Assembly (NCBI RefSeq): GCF_022678485.1
Contig: NZ_JALBYP010000021.1
Span: 248,001-312,000, forward strand
Source: Aliiroseovarius sediminis
GTDB lineage: Bacteria; Pseudomonadota; Alphaproteobacteria; Rhodobacterales; Rhodobacteraceae
Direction of reading: 5' to 3'
Length of the DNA: 64,000 nt
The position numbers and the translations under genes are program-made. Within the stretch, counting starts at the first letter, position 1, and each line of letters begins with the position of its first letter. Shown here piece after piece: positions 17,585 to 26,456 of this stretch. The notes beneath the pieces were generated by a model that was not told where the DNA came from, searched no databases, and was given only the letters and a program-made list of their open reading frames with translations.

Positions 17585-18559
17585 ATGGCACTGGAAGACG
17601 CAAAGACACAGGTGGATACCGCCGTGACCCGCGACGGGTTCAAGGGGTTGGCCTTTGAAAACACCTTCGGCGGCGTGCCGTCCTTTTTGCGGCGAAGCTA
17701 TAGCAAGGATCTAACCGGCGTCGATATTGCTGTCACCGGCATCCCTTTCGATCAGGCCGTGACCAACCGCCCCGGCACCCGCCTTGGCCCGCGTGCCATC
17801 CGCGAGGCGTCAAGCCTGCAATCCCCGGACCCCGCTTATGGCTGGGGCTTTGACGTGATGAGCGAGTTTGCCATCGCGGATTATGGTGATCTGGCCTTTG
17901 ATTATGCCCATATCGACCAGTTTCCCGCAACGCTCGAGGCGCATATCACCAGCATTCTGGACCAAGGCGCGGCCTGTCTTGCGCTTGGCGGCGATCACTA
18001 TATCACCTTCCCGATCCTGCGCGCGCATGTAAAGAAGCACGGCCCGCTGTGCCTGTTGCAGTTCGATGCGCACACCGACACCTGGCCTGACGACGACATG
18101 ACCCGCGTCGATCATGGCACGATGTTCTACAAGGCGGTGAGAGAGGGGCTGATCGACCCCGCGCGCTCGGTCCAGGTGGGGATTCGCACACATAACGCCG
18201 ATACTCTGGGCGTGAACATCATCGACGCGCGCGAGGTGCATGAAACCGGACCTGCTGCGGTGGCCAAGAAGATCAAGTCGATCCTTGGCGACCACCAGAC
18301 CTATCTGACCTTCGATATTGACGCGCTGGACCCGGCCTTTGCACCGGGCACAGGCACGCCGGTCTGGGGTGGGCTGACCTCGGCGCAAGCTTCGATCATT
18401 CTGCGTGATCTGGCGGGGATCAACCTTGTCGGCGGTGATGTGGTCGAGGTGTCGCCGCCCTTTGACACCACCGGAGCCACCGCGATTGCGGGGGCGCATG
18501 TGGCGATGGAAATCCTGAACCTGTGGGCCGTGATCCGTCGAGGGCCAGGTCAGGAATAG
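17585..18559 (+). CDS. speB: Agmatinase/ureohydrolase family protein (first copy)
   Basis: A 324-residue ureohydrolase that cleaves a guanidino group to release urea, classically from agmatine to give putrescine. Manganese-binding motifs are complete: LALGGDHYITFP, FDAHTDTW, and FDIDALDPAFAPGTGTP. The start is the ATG at 17585 with AGGAGA upstream; the reading from 17540 is ignored. It follows the M20 amidohydrolase on the same strand. A paralogue lies at 46712 with different loop sequences, so the two probably differ in guanidino substrate. Confidence 0.88.
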   Translation: MALEDAKTQVDTAVTRDGFKGLAFENTFGGVPSFLRRSYSKDLTGVDIAVTGIPFDQAVTNRPGTRLGPRAIREASSLQSPDPAYGWGFDVMSEFAIADYGDLAFDYAHIDQFPATLEAHITSILDQGAACLALGGDHYITFPILRAHVKKHGPLCLLQFDAHTDTWPDDDMTRVDHGTMFYKAVREGLIDPARSVQVGIRTHNADTLGVNIIDAREVHETGPAAVAKKIKSILGDHQTYLTFDIDALDPAFAPGTGTPVWGGLTSAQASIILRDLAGINLVGGDVVEVSPPFDTTGATAIAGAHVAMEILNLWAVIRRGPGQE

Positions 18560-18665
18560 CACGCTTTGGATATCATTCGGCTTGCAGGGTCAGGCGCGCT
18601 GATCTATCGCTAATTACAGGTGTTTGATCCTGATCTGCCGGGGGGCTCAGGGTTAGGGGGTGTGT

Positions 18666-19133
18666 GTGAACTATCTGGTTGCTGCTGTTGTTGGGGTGTT
18701 GTTTCTGGCAGTTCTTGGTGTTGGCTGGGTGCGTTTGGCTCCCTTACCTGTCGAACGCTTTTCCGCGCGCCCCGGCCCTTATTCACCCGGAACGCACAAG
18801 ATGCCGGGCGGTGTGAAATATGTGATTCCCCTGAAACTATTACCCGACGGTGCGCTGGATCACTTGACTTGGATCGCGCTAGAGACACCGCGCAGCCGTT
18901 TGGCCCATCAAGAAGATGACCTGATCGCGATTGTTACACGCACCCGTCGTATCGGCTTTCCCGATATTACCGTCGCATGGGTGGCCGACGGGAACCTGCA
19001 TGTTCATGCGCATCTGGTCTATGGCAAGAACGATTTGGGTCAGAATGCGGCGCGAACAGACCGGTGGCTGGACCGGTTGGCCCTACTTGCCACCGAGACC
19101 GAAGATGATGATGATCCTCTAAGGGTCCGTTAA
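18666..19133 (+). CDS. DUF1499 family protein
   Basis: A 155-residue protein with an N-terminal hydrophobic helix (YLVAAVVGVLFLAVLGV) that anchors or exports it. The rest resembles DUF1499, an uncharacterised family. The GTG at 18666 is preferred as start because AGGGGG sits five bases upstream; an in-frame GTG at 18660 would overlap that site. Two Asp/Glu-rich turns near the C-terminus (TETEDDDDP) are distinctive. It stands alone between the agmatinase-family gene and prfA. Confidence 0.75.
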   Translation: MNYLVAAVVGVLFLAVLGVGWVRLAPLPVERFSARPGPYSPGTHKMPGGVKYVIPLKLLPDGALDHLTWIALETPRSRLAHQEDDLIAIVTRTRRIGFPDITVAWVADGNLHVHAHLVYGKNDLGQNAARTDRWLDRLALLATETEDDDDPLRVR

Positions 19134-19222
19134 TCAGATCAGCGACCGTATATGGACACTGATCAGGTCAATTTCGTGCGTGCCGATACGTCCGCATCCT
19201 GACATCGGCGTACGATTAGAAA

Positions 19223-19238
19223 CTGCTTTATAAAGCAG
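19223..19238. promoter_or_regulatory. Perfect 16-bp palindrome upstream of prfA
   Basis: CTGCTTTATAAAGCAG reads the same on both strands. It lies 66 bp before the prfA start, contains a TATAAA, and is a candidate operator overlapping a -10 element. No matching -35 at normal spacing was found. Confidence 0.45.
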
Positions 19239-19304
19239 AACAAGCCGCACGTTGGCGACGTTACGCCTCTTGACCAAACCCGCCGGATGGGGGAAACCGC
19301 GACG

Positions 19305-20360
19305 ATGGTTCCATTGGAAAAACTCTCAGCGATCACCGAACGGTTCGAATATCTGGAAGCTCGCATGGCTCAGGGCCTGTCGGGCGACGAGATTGCGCAG
19401 GTCGGGCGCGAATATGCCGAATTGCGACCCGTAGTTGACGAGATCGCCGCTTATCGCCGCCTGCTGAATGATATTGCCGAAGCCGAGGCGATGCTGGACG
19501 ACCCCGATATGCGCGAACTGGCGGAAGATGAGCTTCCCGCCCTGAAGGAACGTCTGCCCGAGGTCGAACAGGCCATGCGGTTGGTCCTTCTGCCCAAGGA
19601 CGCCGCTGATGCGCGGCCTGCGATGATCGAAATTCGCCCCGGCACGGGGGGGGACGAAGCCGGGCTGTTTGCCGCTGATCTTTTGCGCATGTATCAACGC
19701 TATGCCGAAGCCCGCGGCTGGAAATTCGAGATCATGGAACAATCCCTGTCCGAACTGGGTGGCGTGAAAGAGGTTGTCGCCCATGTGAAGGGCGATGGCG
19801 TCTTTGCGCGGCTAAAATACGAAAGTGGCGTGCACCGCGTCCAGCGTGTGCCCGAAACCGAAAGCGGTGGGCGCATTCACACATCAGCCGCCACCGTCGC
19901 CGTTCTGCCCGAGGCCGAGGACGTGGACATACAGATCGACCCGGGCGATCTGCGCATCGACACCATGCGCTCGTCCGGCGCGGGCGGGCAGCACGTGAAC
20001 ACCACCGACAGTGCCGTTCGGATCACGCACCTGCCAACCGGAATCGTTGTGACAAGTTCGGAAAAATCCCAGCATCGCAACCGCGACATCGCCATGCAGG
20101 TTCTGAAGACGCGGCTGTTTGACCTTGAACGGCAACGCGTCGACGAAGCGCGTGCGGCGGACCGCAAGGCGCAGGTCGGGTCGGGCGATCGCTCGGAACG
20201 CATCCGCACCTATAATTTCCCCCAAGGGCGGATGACCGATCACCGGATCAATCTGACGCTTTATAAGCTGGACCAGATCATCGCAGGCGATCTGGACGAT
20301 GTGATCGACGCACTGATCGCTGAAGACCAGGCTGCGCAACTGGCCGATATGGGCGCATGA
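19305..20360 (+). CDS. prfA: Peptide chain release factor 1
   Basis: A 351-residue RF1 that ends translation at UAA and UAG. The GGQ motif occurs in [18 protein letters not shown], with [11 protein letters not shown] after it and the closing [20 protein letters not shown]. The ATG at 19305 ([14 protein letters not shown]) fits the family N-terminus; an ATG at 19287 would add six residues. The stop overlaps the prmC start in an ATGA (20357-20360), so the factor and its methylase are translationally coupled. Confidence 0.98.
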   Translation: MVPLEKLSAITERFEYLEARMAQGLSGDEIAQVGREYAELRPVVDEIAAYRRLLNDIAEAEAMLDDPDMRELAEDELPALKERLPEVEQAMRLVLLPKDAADARPAMIEIRPGTGGDEAGLFAADLLRMYQRYAEARGWKFEIMEQSLSELGGVKEVVAHVKGDGVFARLKYESGVHRVQRVPETESGGRIHTSAATVAVLPEAEDVDIQIDPGDLRIDTMRSSGAGGQHVNTTDSAVRITHLPTGIVVTSSEKSQHRNRDIAMQVLKTRLFDLERQRVDEARAADRKAQVGSGDRSERIRTYNFPQGRMTDHRINLTLYKLDQIIAGDLDDVIDALIAEDQAAQLADMGA

Positions 20361-21238
20361 TGGCCGGCGACACGACCGGCGCGGCGTTATTGGTTTCGGC
20401 CACACGCGCGCTGCGGGCGGCGAACGTGGATGACCCCGCACGCGATGCGCGGGTGTTGTTGGCGCATGTGATGGGGATTGACCGCAGCCGGCTGACCTTG
20501 ATGCTGCCCGAACCGGTGGGTGAAGATGTGATATGGGCATTCACGAGGGCGATCAAAGCGCGCGCCGCGCGCCAACCGGTCGCACAGATCACCGGCACGC
20601 GCGCGTTCTATGGCCGCGACTTTATCGTGACCCGCGACGTTCTGGACCCGCGTCCTGAAACGGAACTTCTGGTCGACACTGCACTGCAAGCTCCGTTTGA
20701 TAGGGTCCTGGATCTTGGGACCGGATCGGGCTGCATTCTTCTGACGCTTCTGGCCGAACTGCCTGCTGCTTGCGGGCAGGGGGTGGACGTGTCCGCCTCC
20801 GCGCTTGAGGTTGCGCGTCGCAACGCTGTGGCGCTGGGGGTTACAGATCGTGCCACATTTGGCGAAGGGTCTTGGTTCACACCCATCACCGATGGGGCGC
20901 GCTTTGATCTGATCGTCTCTAATCCGCCCTACATCGCGCAAGACGAAATGACGACATTGGCGCCCGAGGTCGAAGCGTGGGAGCCGCACTTGGCGCTGAC
21001 CCCCGGCGGCGACGGCCTGGACGCGTATCGCGCGATCATATCTGGTGCGTCTGCACATTTAACCCCCGCCGGACGGTTGATAGTCGAGATCGGCACGGCG
21101 CAGGCGGCGGCGGTCAAGACTCTGTTTCAGCGCGCCGGGTTTGCGGGAATACATGTTCTGAAAGATCTCTCGGGCCATGATCGCGTCGTTATGGGCAGGT
21201 TGCCTGACAATCGCGCCCAAACCAGTTTACAAGCATGA
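20357..21238 (+). CDS. prmC: Release factor glutamine methyltransferase
   Basis: A 293-residue (292 if the second of two adjacent ATGs is used) SAM-dependent enzyme that methylates the glutamine of the GGQ motif in release factors. The SAM-binding [15 protein letters not shown] and the catalytic SNPPYI are both present. The N-terminal helical domain ([16 protein letters not shown], then [16 protein letters not shown]) matches the family. It is coupled to prfA by a four-base overlap. Confidence 0.97.
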   Translation: MMAGDTTGAALLVSATRALRAANVDDPARDARVLLAHVMGIDRSRLTLMLPEPVGEDVIWAFTRAIKARAARQPVAQITGTRAFYGRDFIVTRDVLDPRPETELLVDTALQAPFDRVLDLGTGSGCILLTLLAELPAACGQGVDVSASALEVARRNAVALGVTDRATFGEGSWFTPITDGARFDLIVSNPPYIAQDEMTTLAPEVEAWEPHLALTPGGDGLDAYRAIISGASAHLTPAGRLIVEIGTAQAAAVKTLFQRAGFAGIHVLKDLSGHDRVVMGRLPDNRAQTSLQA

Positions 21239-21387
21239 AACAGCCGTGAAACCCGCCCGAATTCGGCAAATTCCCCCGTTTTGGCTAATTTTTTCCAGAT
21301 AAGTCTTGTGTTTCGGCTGTTCGCGTGACAATCAAGGCCTAGCAGTGACGCAGTCCTTGCGACAGCCGCTGCTGGTAAGCCCAAAAA

Positions 21388-21424
21388 TTCGAACGATACG
21401 GTGCCTATAAGTACCTTGTTCGAA
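21388..21424 (+). promoter_or_regulatory. Structured leader upstream of the DUF4167 gene
   Basis: TTCGAAC and GTTCGAA are exact inverted arms separated by 23 bases that also contain a partly self-complementary GGTGCC/AGTACC. No T-run follows, so it is an RNA fold or operator rather than a terminator. It ends about 56 bp before the DUF4167 ATG. Confidence 0.4.
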
Positions 21425-21480
21425 AACACAGCACAGCAATTGGCTTGTGCGCCGGAAACCAAAGCTGGAAAAACAAGCTT

Positions 21481-22059
21481 ATGAGATCGCCGAAATCACG
21501 TTCGCGTAATACTAAATCGAACCGTAACCGGAACACTCCGGGAAACATCATCAACCGAGTCTATGACAGTTCTGGGCCCGAGGGCAAAGTGCGTGGCACG
21601 CCGCAACAGATTATTGACAAATACACCCAGTTGGCGCGTGACGCGTTTCTGTCCAACGACCGGGTCGCGGGTGAAAATTTCCAGCAGCACGCCGAACATT
21701 ACACCCGCCTTCTAAGCGAAGCGCAGCGCGAGATGGAAGCCCGCAGGCTTCAGTCCGAACAGCAAAACCGCGAACGCCAGCAGCGCGAGAAGGAAGAGCG
21801 CGACGCCCGCGCCGAACGCAAAGCCGCGCAAGACGTGCCGGGCGAAGGCGACCAGCCTGATGTCCCTGCCGAGTCCGACGTGATAGCCGACGGATCCGAT
21901 AGCGGTTTGGTGGAAACACCGGAAAGCAAGCCCAAAAAGGCCCAGGCGCGCAGCCGCAAACCGCGCAAACCGGCCAAGTCGGATGACAAGGGATCCGGAC
22001 AGGATGGCGATGGTGGCTCGGGGGACAAAACGCCCGATACCCCCGAAGCGGCAGAGTAG
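21481..22059 (+). CDS. DUF4167 domain protein
   Basis: A 192-residue basic protein. Residues about 1-80 contain the DUF4167 signature, very well kept in alphaproteobacteria: SRNTKSNRNRNTPGNIINR, then SSGPEGKVRGTPQQIIDKY and ENFQQHAEHYTRLL. The middle (about 75-115) is a charged Glu/Arg/Gln helix rich in QREKEERDA. The tail is low-complexity with Lys/Pro/Asp/Gly. The basic N-terminus suggests nucleic-acid binding, but no function is established. The ATG at 21481 is chosen because the signature starts immediately. Confidence 0.9.
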   Translation: MRSPKSRSRNTKSNRNRNTPGNIINRVYDSSGPEGKVRGTPQQIIDKYTQLARDAFLSNDRVAGENFQQHAEHYTRLLSEAQREMEARRLQSEQQNRERQQREKEERDARAERKAAQDVPGEGDQPDVPAESDVIADGSDSGLVETPESKPKKAQARSRKPRKPAKSDDKGSGQDGDGGSGDKTPDTPEAAE

Positions 22060-22081
22060 AGCCCGCAAATAGGACATCTTC

Positions 22082-22115
22082 AGCCCGGCCTGTAATCAGC
22101 GCCGGGCTTTCTTTT
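22082..22115 (+). terminator. Rho-independent terminator after the DUF4167 gene
   Basis: AGCCCGGC and GCCGGGCT pair over an 11-base loop and are followed by TTCTTTT. Confidence 0.8.
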
Positions 22116-22148
22116 GTGCGGATGATGCTGCGCTATCTGCCATTGGAA

Positions 22149-22173
22149 AAGCCCCGCGCGGGACGCGGGGTTT
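22149..22173 (-). terminator. Rho-independent terminator after gpt
   Basis: On the minus strand AACCCCGCG pairs with CGCGGGGCTT over a 5-base loop, followed by TTTT. It closes the fabI-gpt unit. Confidence 0.75.
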
Positions 22174-22213
22174 CCGGACTGAACGGTTGGGCAAAGCAGT
22201 GGTCCTGCCGCGG

Positions 22214-22717
22214 TTATTCGGTCCCGCGATAGGGCTCGACATATTGCAGGGCCATATCCCAAGGAAAGAAAATCCAAGTGTCCTGACTGACCTCGGTGAT
22301 GAACGTATCCACCAGCGGACGGCCCTTGGGTTTGGCATAAACGGTGCCGAAATGCGCTTTGGGATACATCTTGCGCACCAGTTCCAGCGTCTTGCCGGTG
22401 TCGACCAGATCGTCGATTACAAGAATACCCTCGCCATCGCCCATCATCTGGGCGTCTGGGGCTTTCAATAACTCGGCCTCGCCTCGCGATTGATGGTGAT
22501 AGGATTTGACCGAGATCGTATCGACCGTGCGGATGTCCAGCTCGCGGGCGACGATCATCGCCGGGGCCAGTCCGCCGCGGGTGATCGCGACAACGGCCCG
22601 CCAACCTGTGTCCTTGGGGCCTTCGCCGTCCAGGCGCCAGGCCAGTGCCCGGCTGTCGCGGTGAAGTTGATCCCAACTGATGTGAAACCCTTTTTCGTGC
22701 GGCAGTTGGTGGCTCAT
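22214..22717 (-). CDS. gpt: Xanthine phosphoribosyltransferase
   Basis: A 167-residue purine salvage enzyme that joins PRPP to xanthine or guanine. The PRPP loop is [16 protein letters not shown], and an early [18 protein letters not shown] matches the family. AAGGAG lies just before the ATG. It starts 11 bp after the fabI stop on the same strand, so the two genes are probably co-transcribed, and a strong terminator follows. Confidence 0.95.
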   Translation of the reverse strand: MSHQLPHEKGFHISWDQLHRDSRALAWRLDGEGPKDTGWRAVVAITRGGLAPAMIVARELDIRTVDTISVKSYHHQSRGEAELLKAPDAQMMGDGEGILVIDDLVDTGKTLELVRKMYPKAHFGTVYAKPKGRPLVDTFITEVSQDTWIFFPWDMALQYVEPYRGTE

Positions 22718-22728
22718 CTGCGGGCTCC

Positions 22729-23547
22729 TTACTTGCGACCGGTTGTGACGTCGATATCGGGTGCGTCGACGGCCTTCATGCCGACGACGTGATAGCCGCT
22801 GTCGACGTGGTGTGTCTCGCCCGTGACGCCCGACCCAAGGTCCGACAGCAGATAAAGCGCCGAGTTACCCACATCCTGAATGGTCACATTGCGGCGCAGA
22901 GGGGAATTCAACTCGTTCCATTTCAGGATATAGCGGAAGTCCCCGATGCCGGACGCCGCCAGTGTCTTGATCGGCCCGGCCGAGATCGCGTTGACGCGAA
23001 TACCGTCCTTGCCCAGATCCTCGGCCATATAGCGCACGGATGCCTCAAGTGCGGCCTTGGCCACGCCCATCACGTTATAATGCGGCATGACCTGTTCAGC
23101 GCCATAATACGTCAGTGTCAGAAGCGACCCGCCATCAGGCATCATGCTTGCGGCCCGGCGGGCAACGGCAGTAAAGGAGTAGACCGAGATATCCATCGTC
23201 GTGCGAAAATTCTCGGGGCTGGTGTCGACGTAACGGCCGCGAAGCTCGCTCTTGTCCGAAAAGCCGATGGCGTGGACGACGAAATCCAGCTTGCCCCATT
23301 TATCCTCGAGCGTGGCGAACAAGGTGTCGATTGACCCTTGATCGGACACATCACATTCAACCACGAAATCCGATCCCAACTGGGCGGCCAACGGATCGAC
23401 GCGTTTTTTAAGGGCGTCACCCTGATAGGAAAACGCAAGTTCGGCGCCTGCCTCGGCGCATGACTTTGCGATTCCCCACGCGATGGACTTGTCATTTGCA
23501 AGTCCCATGATCAGGCCGCGTTTGCCCTTCATCAATTCGGTCGACAT
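22729..23547 (-). CDS. fabI: Enoyl-[acyl-carrier-protein] reductase (NADH)
   Basis: A 272-residue short-chain dehydrogenase that carries out the last reduction of each fatty-acid elongation cycle. The FabI-type dinucleotide site is [14 protein letters not shown], and the catalytic residues are Tyr147/148, Tyr157 and Lys164 (Tyr-x6-Lys within [14 protein letters not shown]). The start is the ATG at 23547 ([15 protein letters not shown]) with GGGGAA upstream; the frame stays open to 23610. It is divergent from pdxH and leads a two-gene unit with gpt. Confidence 0.97.
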   Translation of the reverse strand: MSTELMKGKRGLIMGLANDKSIAWGIAKSCAEAGAELAFSYQGDALKKRVDPLAAQLGSDFVVECDVSDQGSIDTLFATLEDKWGKLDFVVHAIGFSDKSELRGRYVDTSPENFRTTMDISVYSFTAVARRAASMMPDGGSLLTLTYYGAEQVMPHYNVMGVAKAALEASVRYMAEDLGKDGIRVNAISAGPIKTLAASGIGDFRYILKWNELNSPLRRNVTIQDVGNSALYLLSDLGSGVTGETHHVDSGYHVVGMKAVDAPDIDVTTGRK

Positions 23548-23704
23548 TCTGGTTCCCCGTCCCGAGATACTGAGATACGCTCGTTTAAGTGATTGGTCGT
23601 GCTTCTTCAAGTCTGCGGCACGTGATCAGCGAACTGATTGTAACACAGTTGGCAGGCAACCGCGCACGGCGCAATGCCGGACCACAACGAAAACGGAGGT
23701 CGCA

Positions 23705-24310
23705 ATGGCGGAACGTGGCGGGATATTTGCAGGCGATGATCCCTTTCGGATCGCGCGTAACTGGCTGGCCGAGGCAGAAAAATCTGAGCCCAACGATCCC
23801 AATGCCATCGCGCTGTCCACCGTTGATGCCGATGGTCTGCCCAATGTCCGCATGGTTCTGCTAAAAGATATCGAGGATGATGCCTTCGTCTTTTACACCA
23901 ACTACGGCTCGGTCAAGGCGCGGGAACTGGATGGGGCGGGCAAGGCGGCGTTTGTCATGCACTGGAAGTCGTTGCGCCGTCAGATCCGCGTGCGTGGCGT
24001 GATCGAACGCGAAGAAGGGCCGCAGGCGGATGCCTATTATGCCTCGCGGTCGTTGAAAAGCCGTCTGGGTGCATGGGCGTCGCAACAAAGCCTGCCTTTA
24101 GCGTCGCGTGCCGCCTTGATGGCCGAGGTCGCCAAAGTGACCGCCACACATGGTCCGAACCCGGCCCGTCCGCCGTTCTGGGGCGGCTATCGCATTCACC
24201 CAACCGAGATCGAGTTCTGGGCCGATGGCGCGTTCCGGCTGCATGACCGGTTCCGCTGGACCCGCTCGCAAAAAAATGACCCATGGTCAGTTGTTCGTCT
24301 AAACCCCTAA
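23705..24310 (+). CDS. pdxH: Pyridoxamine/pyridoxine 5'-phosphate oxidase
   Basis: A 201-residue FMN enzyme completing pyridoxal 5'-phosphate synthesis. Motifs include [13 protein letters not shown], the [14 protein letters not shown] loop, the [13 protein letters not shown] segment and the C-terminal [14 protein letters not shown] and RWTRS. The ATG at 23705 is preceded by ACGGAGGTCGCA; the longer frame from 23483 runs into the divergent fabI gene and is not used. Confidence 0.97.
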   Translation: MAERGGIFAGDDPFRIARNWLAEAEKSEPNDPNAIALSTVDADGLPNVRMVLLKDIEDDAFVFYTNYGSVKARELDGAGKAAFVMHWKSLRRQIRVRGVIEREEGPQADAYYASRSLKSRLGAWASQQSLPLASRAALMAEVAKVTATHGPNPARPPFWGGYRIHPTEIEFWADGAFRLHDRFRWTRSQKNDPWSVVRLNP

Positions 24311-24423
24311 TTTTAAGAGTTTTTAGAACGGAACATACCCAAAAGGACAGGTGTTTATTGCTTGCGCCCTTTCCTCAAACCGCTCAATACTTGAGTGGGG
24401 ATGAAAACTATCAGAGGAAGACA

Positions 24424-24981
24424 ATGGCTCAAGAAATTAGTGCGCACGATCCGATCGTGTTGCGCGGCCAAGTCAAATGGTTCGATCCGAACAAGGGGTT
24501 TGGGTTTGTAATTGCAGACGAGGGTGGAGCAGACATTCTGCTTCACGCTAATGTGTTGCGTAATTTCGGGCAAAGTTCGGTGGCGGATGGTTCGCTGATC
24601 GAAATCACGGTCCAGTCAACCGAACGCGGCCGGCAAGCGGTTAGCGTGCTGTCTATCGAACCGCCGCAAGCTGATGGGGAACACCAGTTAGAAGAGTTTA
24701 CCGAAGGTTTGGTGGACCCCGACAGCGTCGGCCCGCTGGAACCTGCCCGCGTGAAATGGTTTGACAAAGCCAAGGGGTTTGGCTTCGCCAACGTCTTCGG
24801 TCGGTCCGAGGACGTGTTTATCCATGTCGAAGTTTTGCGTCGCTCCGGTCTTGCGGACCTGCAACCGGGCGAGGCAATCGGCCTGCGGTCGGCAGCGGGC
24901 AAACGCGGCTGTATGGCCGTCAGTGTCTTGTCATGGGATGCCGCCAACAGTACCTCCCAAGAACACGAGGTCGACAGCTGA
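24424..24981 (+). CDS. Double cold-shock-domain protein
   Basis: A 185-residue protein with two cold-shock domains. Domain one (about 14-78) has VKWFDPNKGFGFV and ILLHA; domain two (about 103-170) has VKWFDKAKGFGFA and VFIHV, so both keep the RNA-binding RNP1 and RNP2 aromatics. An acidic linker (EEFTEG) joins them. Such proteins act as RNA chaperones in alphaproteobacteria. AGAGGAAG precedes the ATG. The stop is one base before the ATG of the DUF192 gene, which implies coupled translation. Confidence 0.93.
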   Translation: MAQEISAHDPIVLRGQVKWFDPNKGFGFVIADEGGADILLHANVLRNFGQSSVADGSLIEITVQSTERGRQAVSVLSIEPPQADGEHQLEEFTEGLVDPDSVGPLEPARVKWFDKAKGFGFANVFGRSEDVFIHVEVLRRSGLADLQPGEAIGLRSAAGKRGCMAVSVLSWDAANSTSQEHEVDS

Positions 24982-24982
24982 C

Positions 24983-25486
24983 ATGGTGCCGACCGTTCGC
25001 AAGTTAGCACGGTCCGGGGCATCAGTAGCGTGCGCCTTGCTGCTGTCTGGCGCTGTGGCTTGGGCAGGCGGTTGCGCGTCAGACCATGTTGATCTGCGCG
25101 GCACCTGGGGGCAGGCGCGGTTCACAGTCGAGATCGCCGACGACGACAGCGAACGGGCGCGCGGCCTGATGCACCGCGAGACAATGCCCGCAACGCACGG
25201 CATGTTGTTTCTGTATGACCGGCCACGCGAAGTCAGCTTTTGGATGAAGAATACGTTGATCCCGCTGGATATGCTGTTTCTGCGCGCTGATGGCACTGTT
25301 GCGCGCATCCATCATAACGCGGTGCCTCATGATCTCACCCCCATTCCCGGCGGCACGGATATCCTTGCGGTGCTTGAGGTCAATGGCGGGATCGCAAAGC
25401 GATTTGGTATCGACGCAGGCAGCGTTCTGCGTCATCCGGCGCTGGATCAGGACCGCGCCGCCTGGCCTTGTGTCGCGCCCGACTAG
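24983..25486 (+). CDS. Secreted DUF192 protein
   Basis: A 167-residue protein. Residues about 1-28 are a signal peptide (basic VRKLAR, then ACALLLSGAVAWA). The rest is DUF192, with the conserved RARGLMHRETMP, GMLFLYDRPREVSFWMKNT and IPLDMLFLRADG segments. The family is conserved but has no proven role. A Cys soon after the hydrophobic core (AGGC) could be a lipobox, but the match is weak. The ATG lies one base after the cold-shock gene stop, a pairing seen in other Rhodobacterales. Confidence 0.88.
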   Translation: MVPTVRKLARSGASVACALLLSGAVAWAGGCASDHVDLRGTWGQARFTVEIADDDSERARGLMHRETMPATHGMLFLYDRPREVSFWMKNTLIPLDMLFLRADGTVARIHHNAVPHDLTPIPGGTDILAVLEVNGGIAKRFGIDAGSVLRHPALDQDRAAWPCVAPD

Positions 25487-25555
25487 TGCGAAGATGCCGC
25501 CACGGCGCAGTTTGCTCTTTTCAACACGCAGAAGCACCGTTAAGGAAGGGACGTT

Positions 25556-25632
25556 CGGGGCGTAGCGCAGCCTGGTAGCGCGACGGTTTTGGGTACCGTA
25601 GGTCGCAAGTTCGAATCTTGCCGTCCCGACCA
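25556..25632 (+). tRNA. tRNA-Pro (anticodon TGG)
   Basis: A 77-base cloverleaf. The acceptor arms CGGGGCG and CGTCCCG pair with one G-T. The D arm is GCGC/GCGC, the anticodon stem ACGGT/ACCGT encloses TTTGGGT with anticodon TGG (codon CCA), and the T arm GCAAG/CTTGC encloses TTCGAAT. The 3' CCA is encoded. Confidence 0.97.
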
Positions 25633-26214
25633 TTCTTCCATCATTCTTGCAAGTCGCAGCCTTTGCCCGCTCTAAGCGGTGCATACTATATCTAGTGGTG
25701 GATCAGGGGCGTCTGGCGTCAGCGCAGCGGGGCAGATTGACCGGCGATTGGTCACAAAACTGTTGTGGCGGTCGTTAAGGGGGGGGTGCAGAGGCGCCAA
25801 ATGAACAGGTGTTTCGTCCTAAAAAGTGATTCCCCTAGCCGCCACGGTCAGATGCCCATCGCATCGAAAATGTGGCACCAGATTGTCACAATCGCCACCT
25901 CACCGCCATGTTTGCAACGCGATTGCGCTCGACCAGGGTTTTCGCGTGAAAACCACAATATCAACGGTAAGCGGCGGCCTTGTTGTCGCACGGCAGATCT
26001 GAGTGCGCGTCGCAGGGATTGAGGTAAAACTTATCCTTCTGCGCGTAAGCCTGCGGACGGATTAACAAAATCTAAAACCGTCCACATGTTGTCCCCAATA
26101 TCATCCACTCTCCGGAATCAAATGGTTAATGCAGCGCTTAAACAATCCGGTATTAACGTCAACTTAAAAGAGTTGTGGATAGAGCAGAAGTTTTGGTTGA
26201 CCTGATAGGGGTCG
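25633..26214. other. Long non-coding stretch before nrdJ
   Basis: No convincing gene is present. The 3' part becomes AT-rich and holds a DnaA-box-like TGTGGATAG (26174-26182), a weaker TCATCCACT (about 26103), and a GGACGG/CCGTCC dyad near 26053-26081. A short reading frame at 25765-26022 has no supporting features. Confidence 0.6.
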
Positions 26215-26261
26215 CTACGCCAAGTTGTGGGCGCTGGTCATCAAGCCACAACATATAGTGG
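26215..26261 (+). promoter_or_regulatory. Paired NrdR boxes upstream of nrdJ
   Basis: Two 16-bp sites resembling the NrdR consensus (acaCwAtATaTwGtgt) lie 31 bp apart. Box A is CTACGCCAAGTTGTGG (26215-26230) and box B is CCACAACATATAGTGG (26246-26261); B is the better match. Pairs at about three helical turns are the normal NrdR arrangement. Box B contains TATAGT, a possible -10, so binding would block polymerase. Confidence 0.8.
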
Positions 26262-26456
26262 CGGCAGGTTTCAGCGGGATAACAAATGCGAAAAATTCGG
26301 CCGTTGAGGTCGGTCTTGTCCAGACGTGGTTAAGATCACGTTTGGGGGCGGGAAAGTCGTGTGCCCGAAACCCTGTATGAACGGCGCTTGATTATTCTCA
26401 GGTGACGGCGTGGAAGCACGCAGCACCGCTTTGCACGTAAGGAACGATGGGGCACC

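Noticed and set aside
25556-25632. tRNA-Pro as a genomic-island attachment site
   Set aside because: No integrase gene and no repeat of the tRNA 3' end was seen nearby; the downstream gene is core (nrdJ).
25765-26022. An 85-codon frame in the gap before nrdJ
   Set aside because: No ribosome binding site, no conserved pattern, unusual composition.
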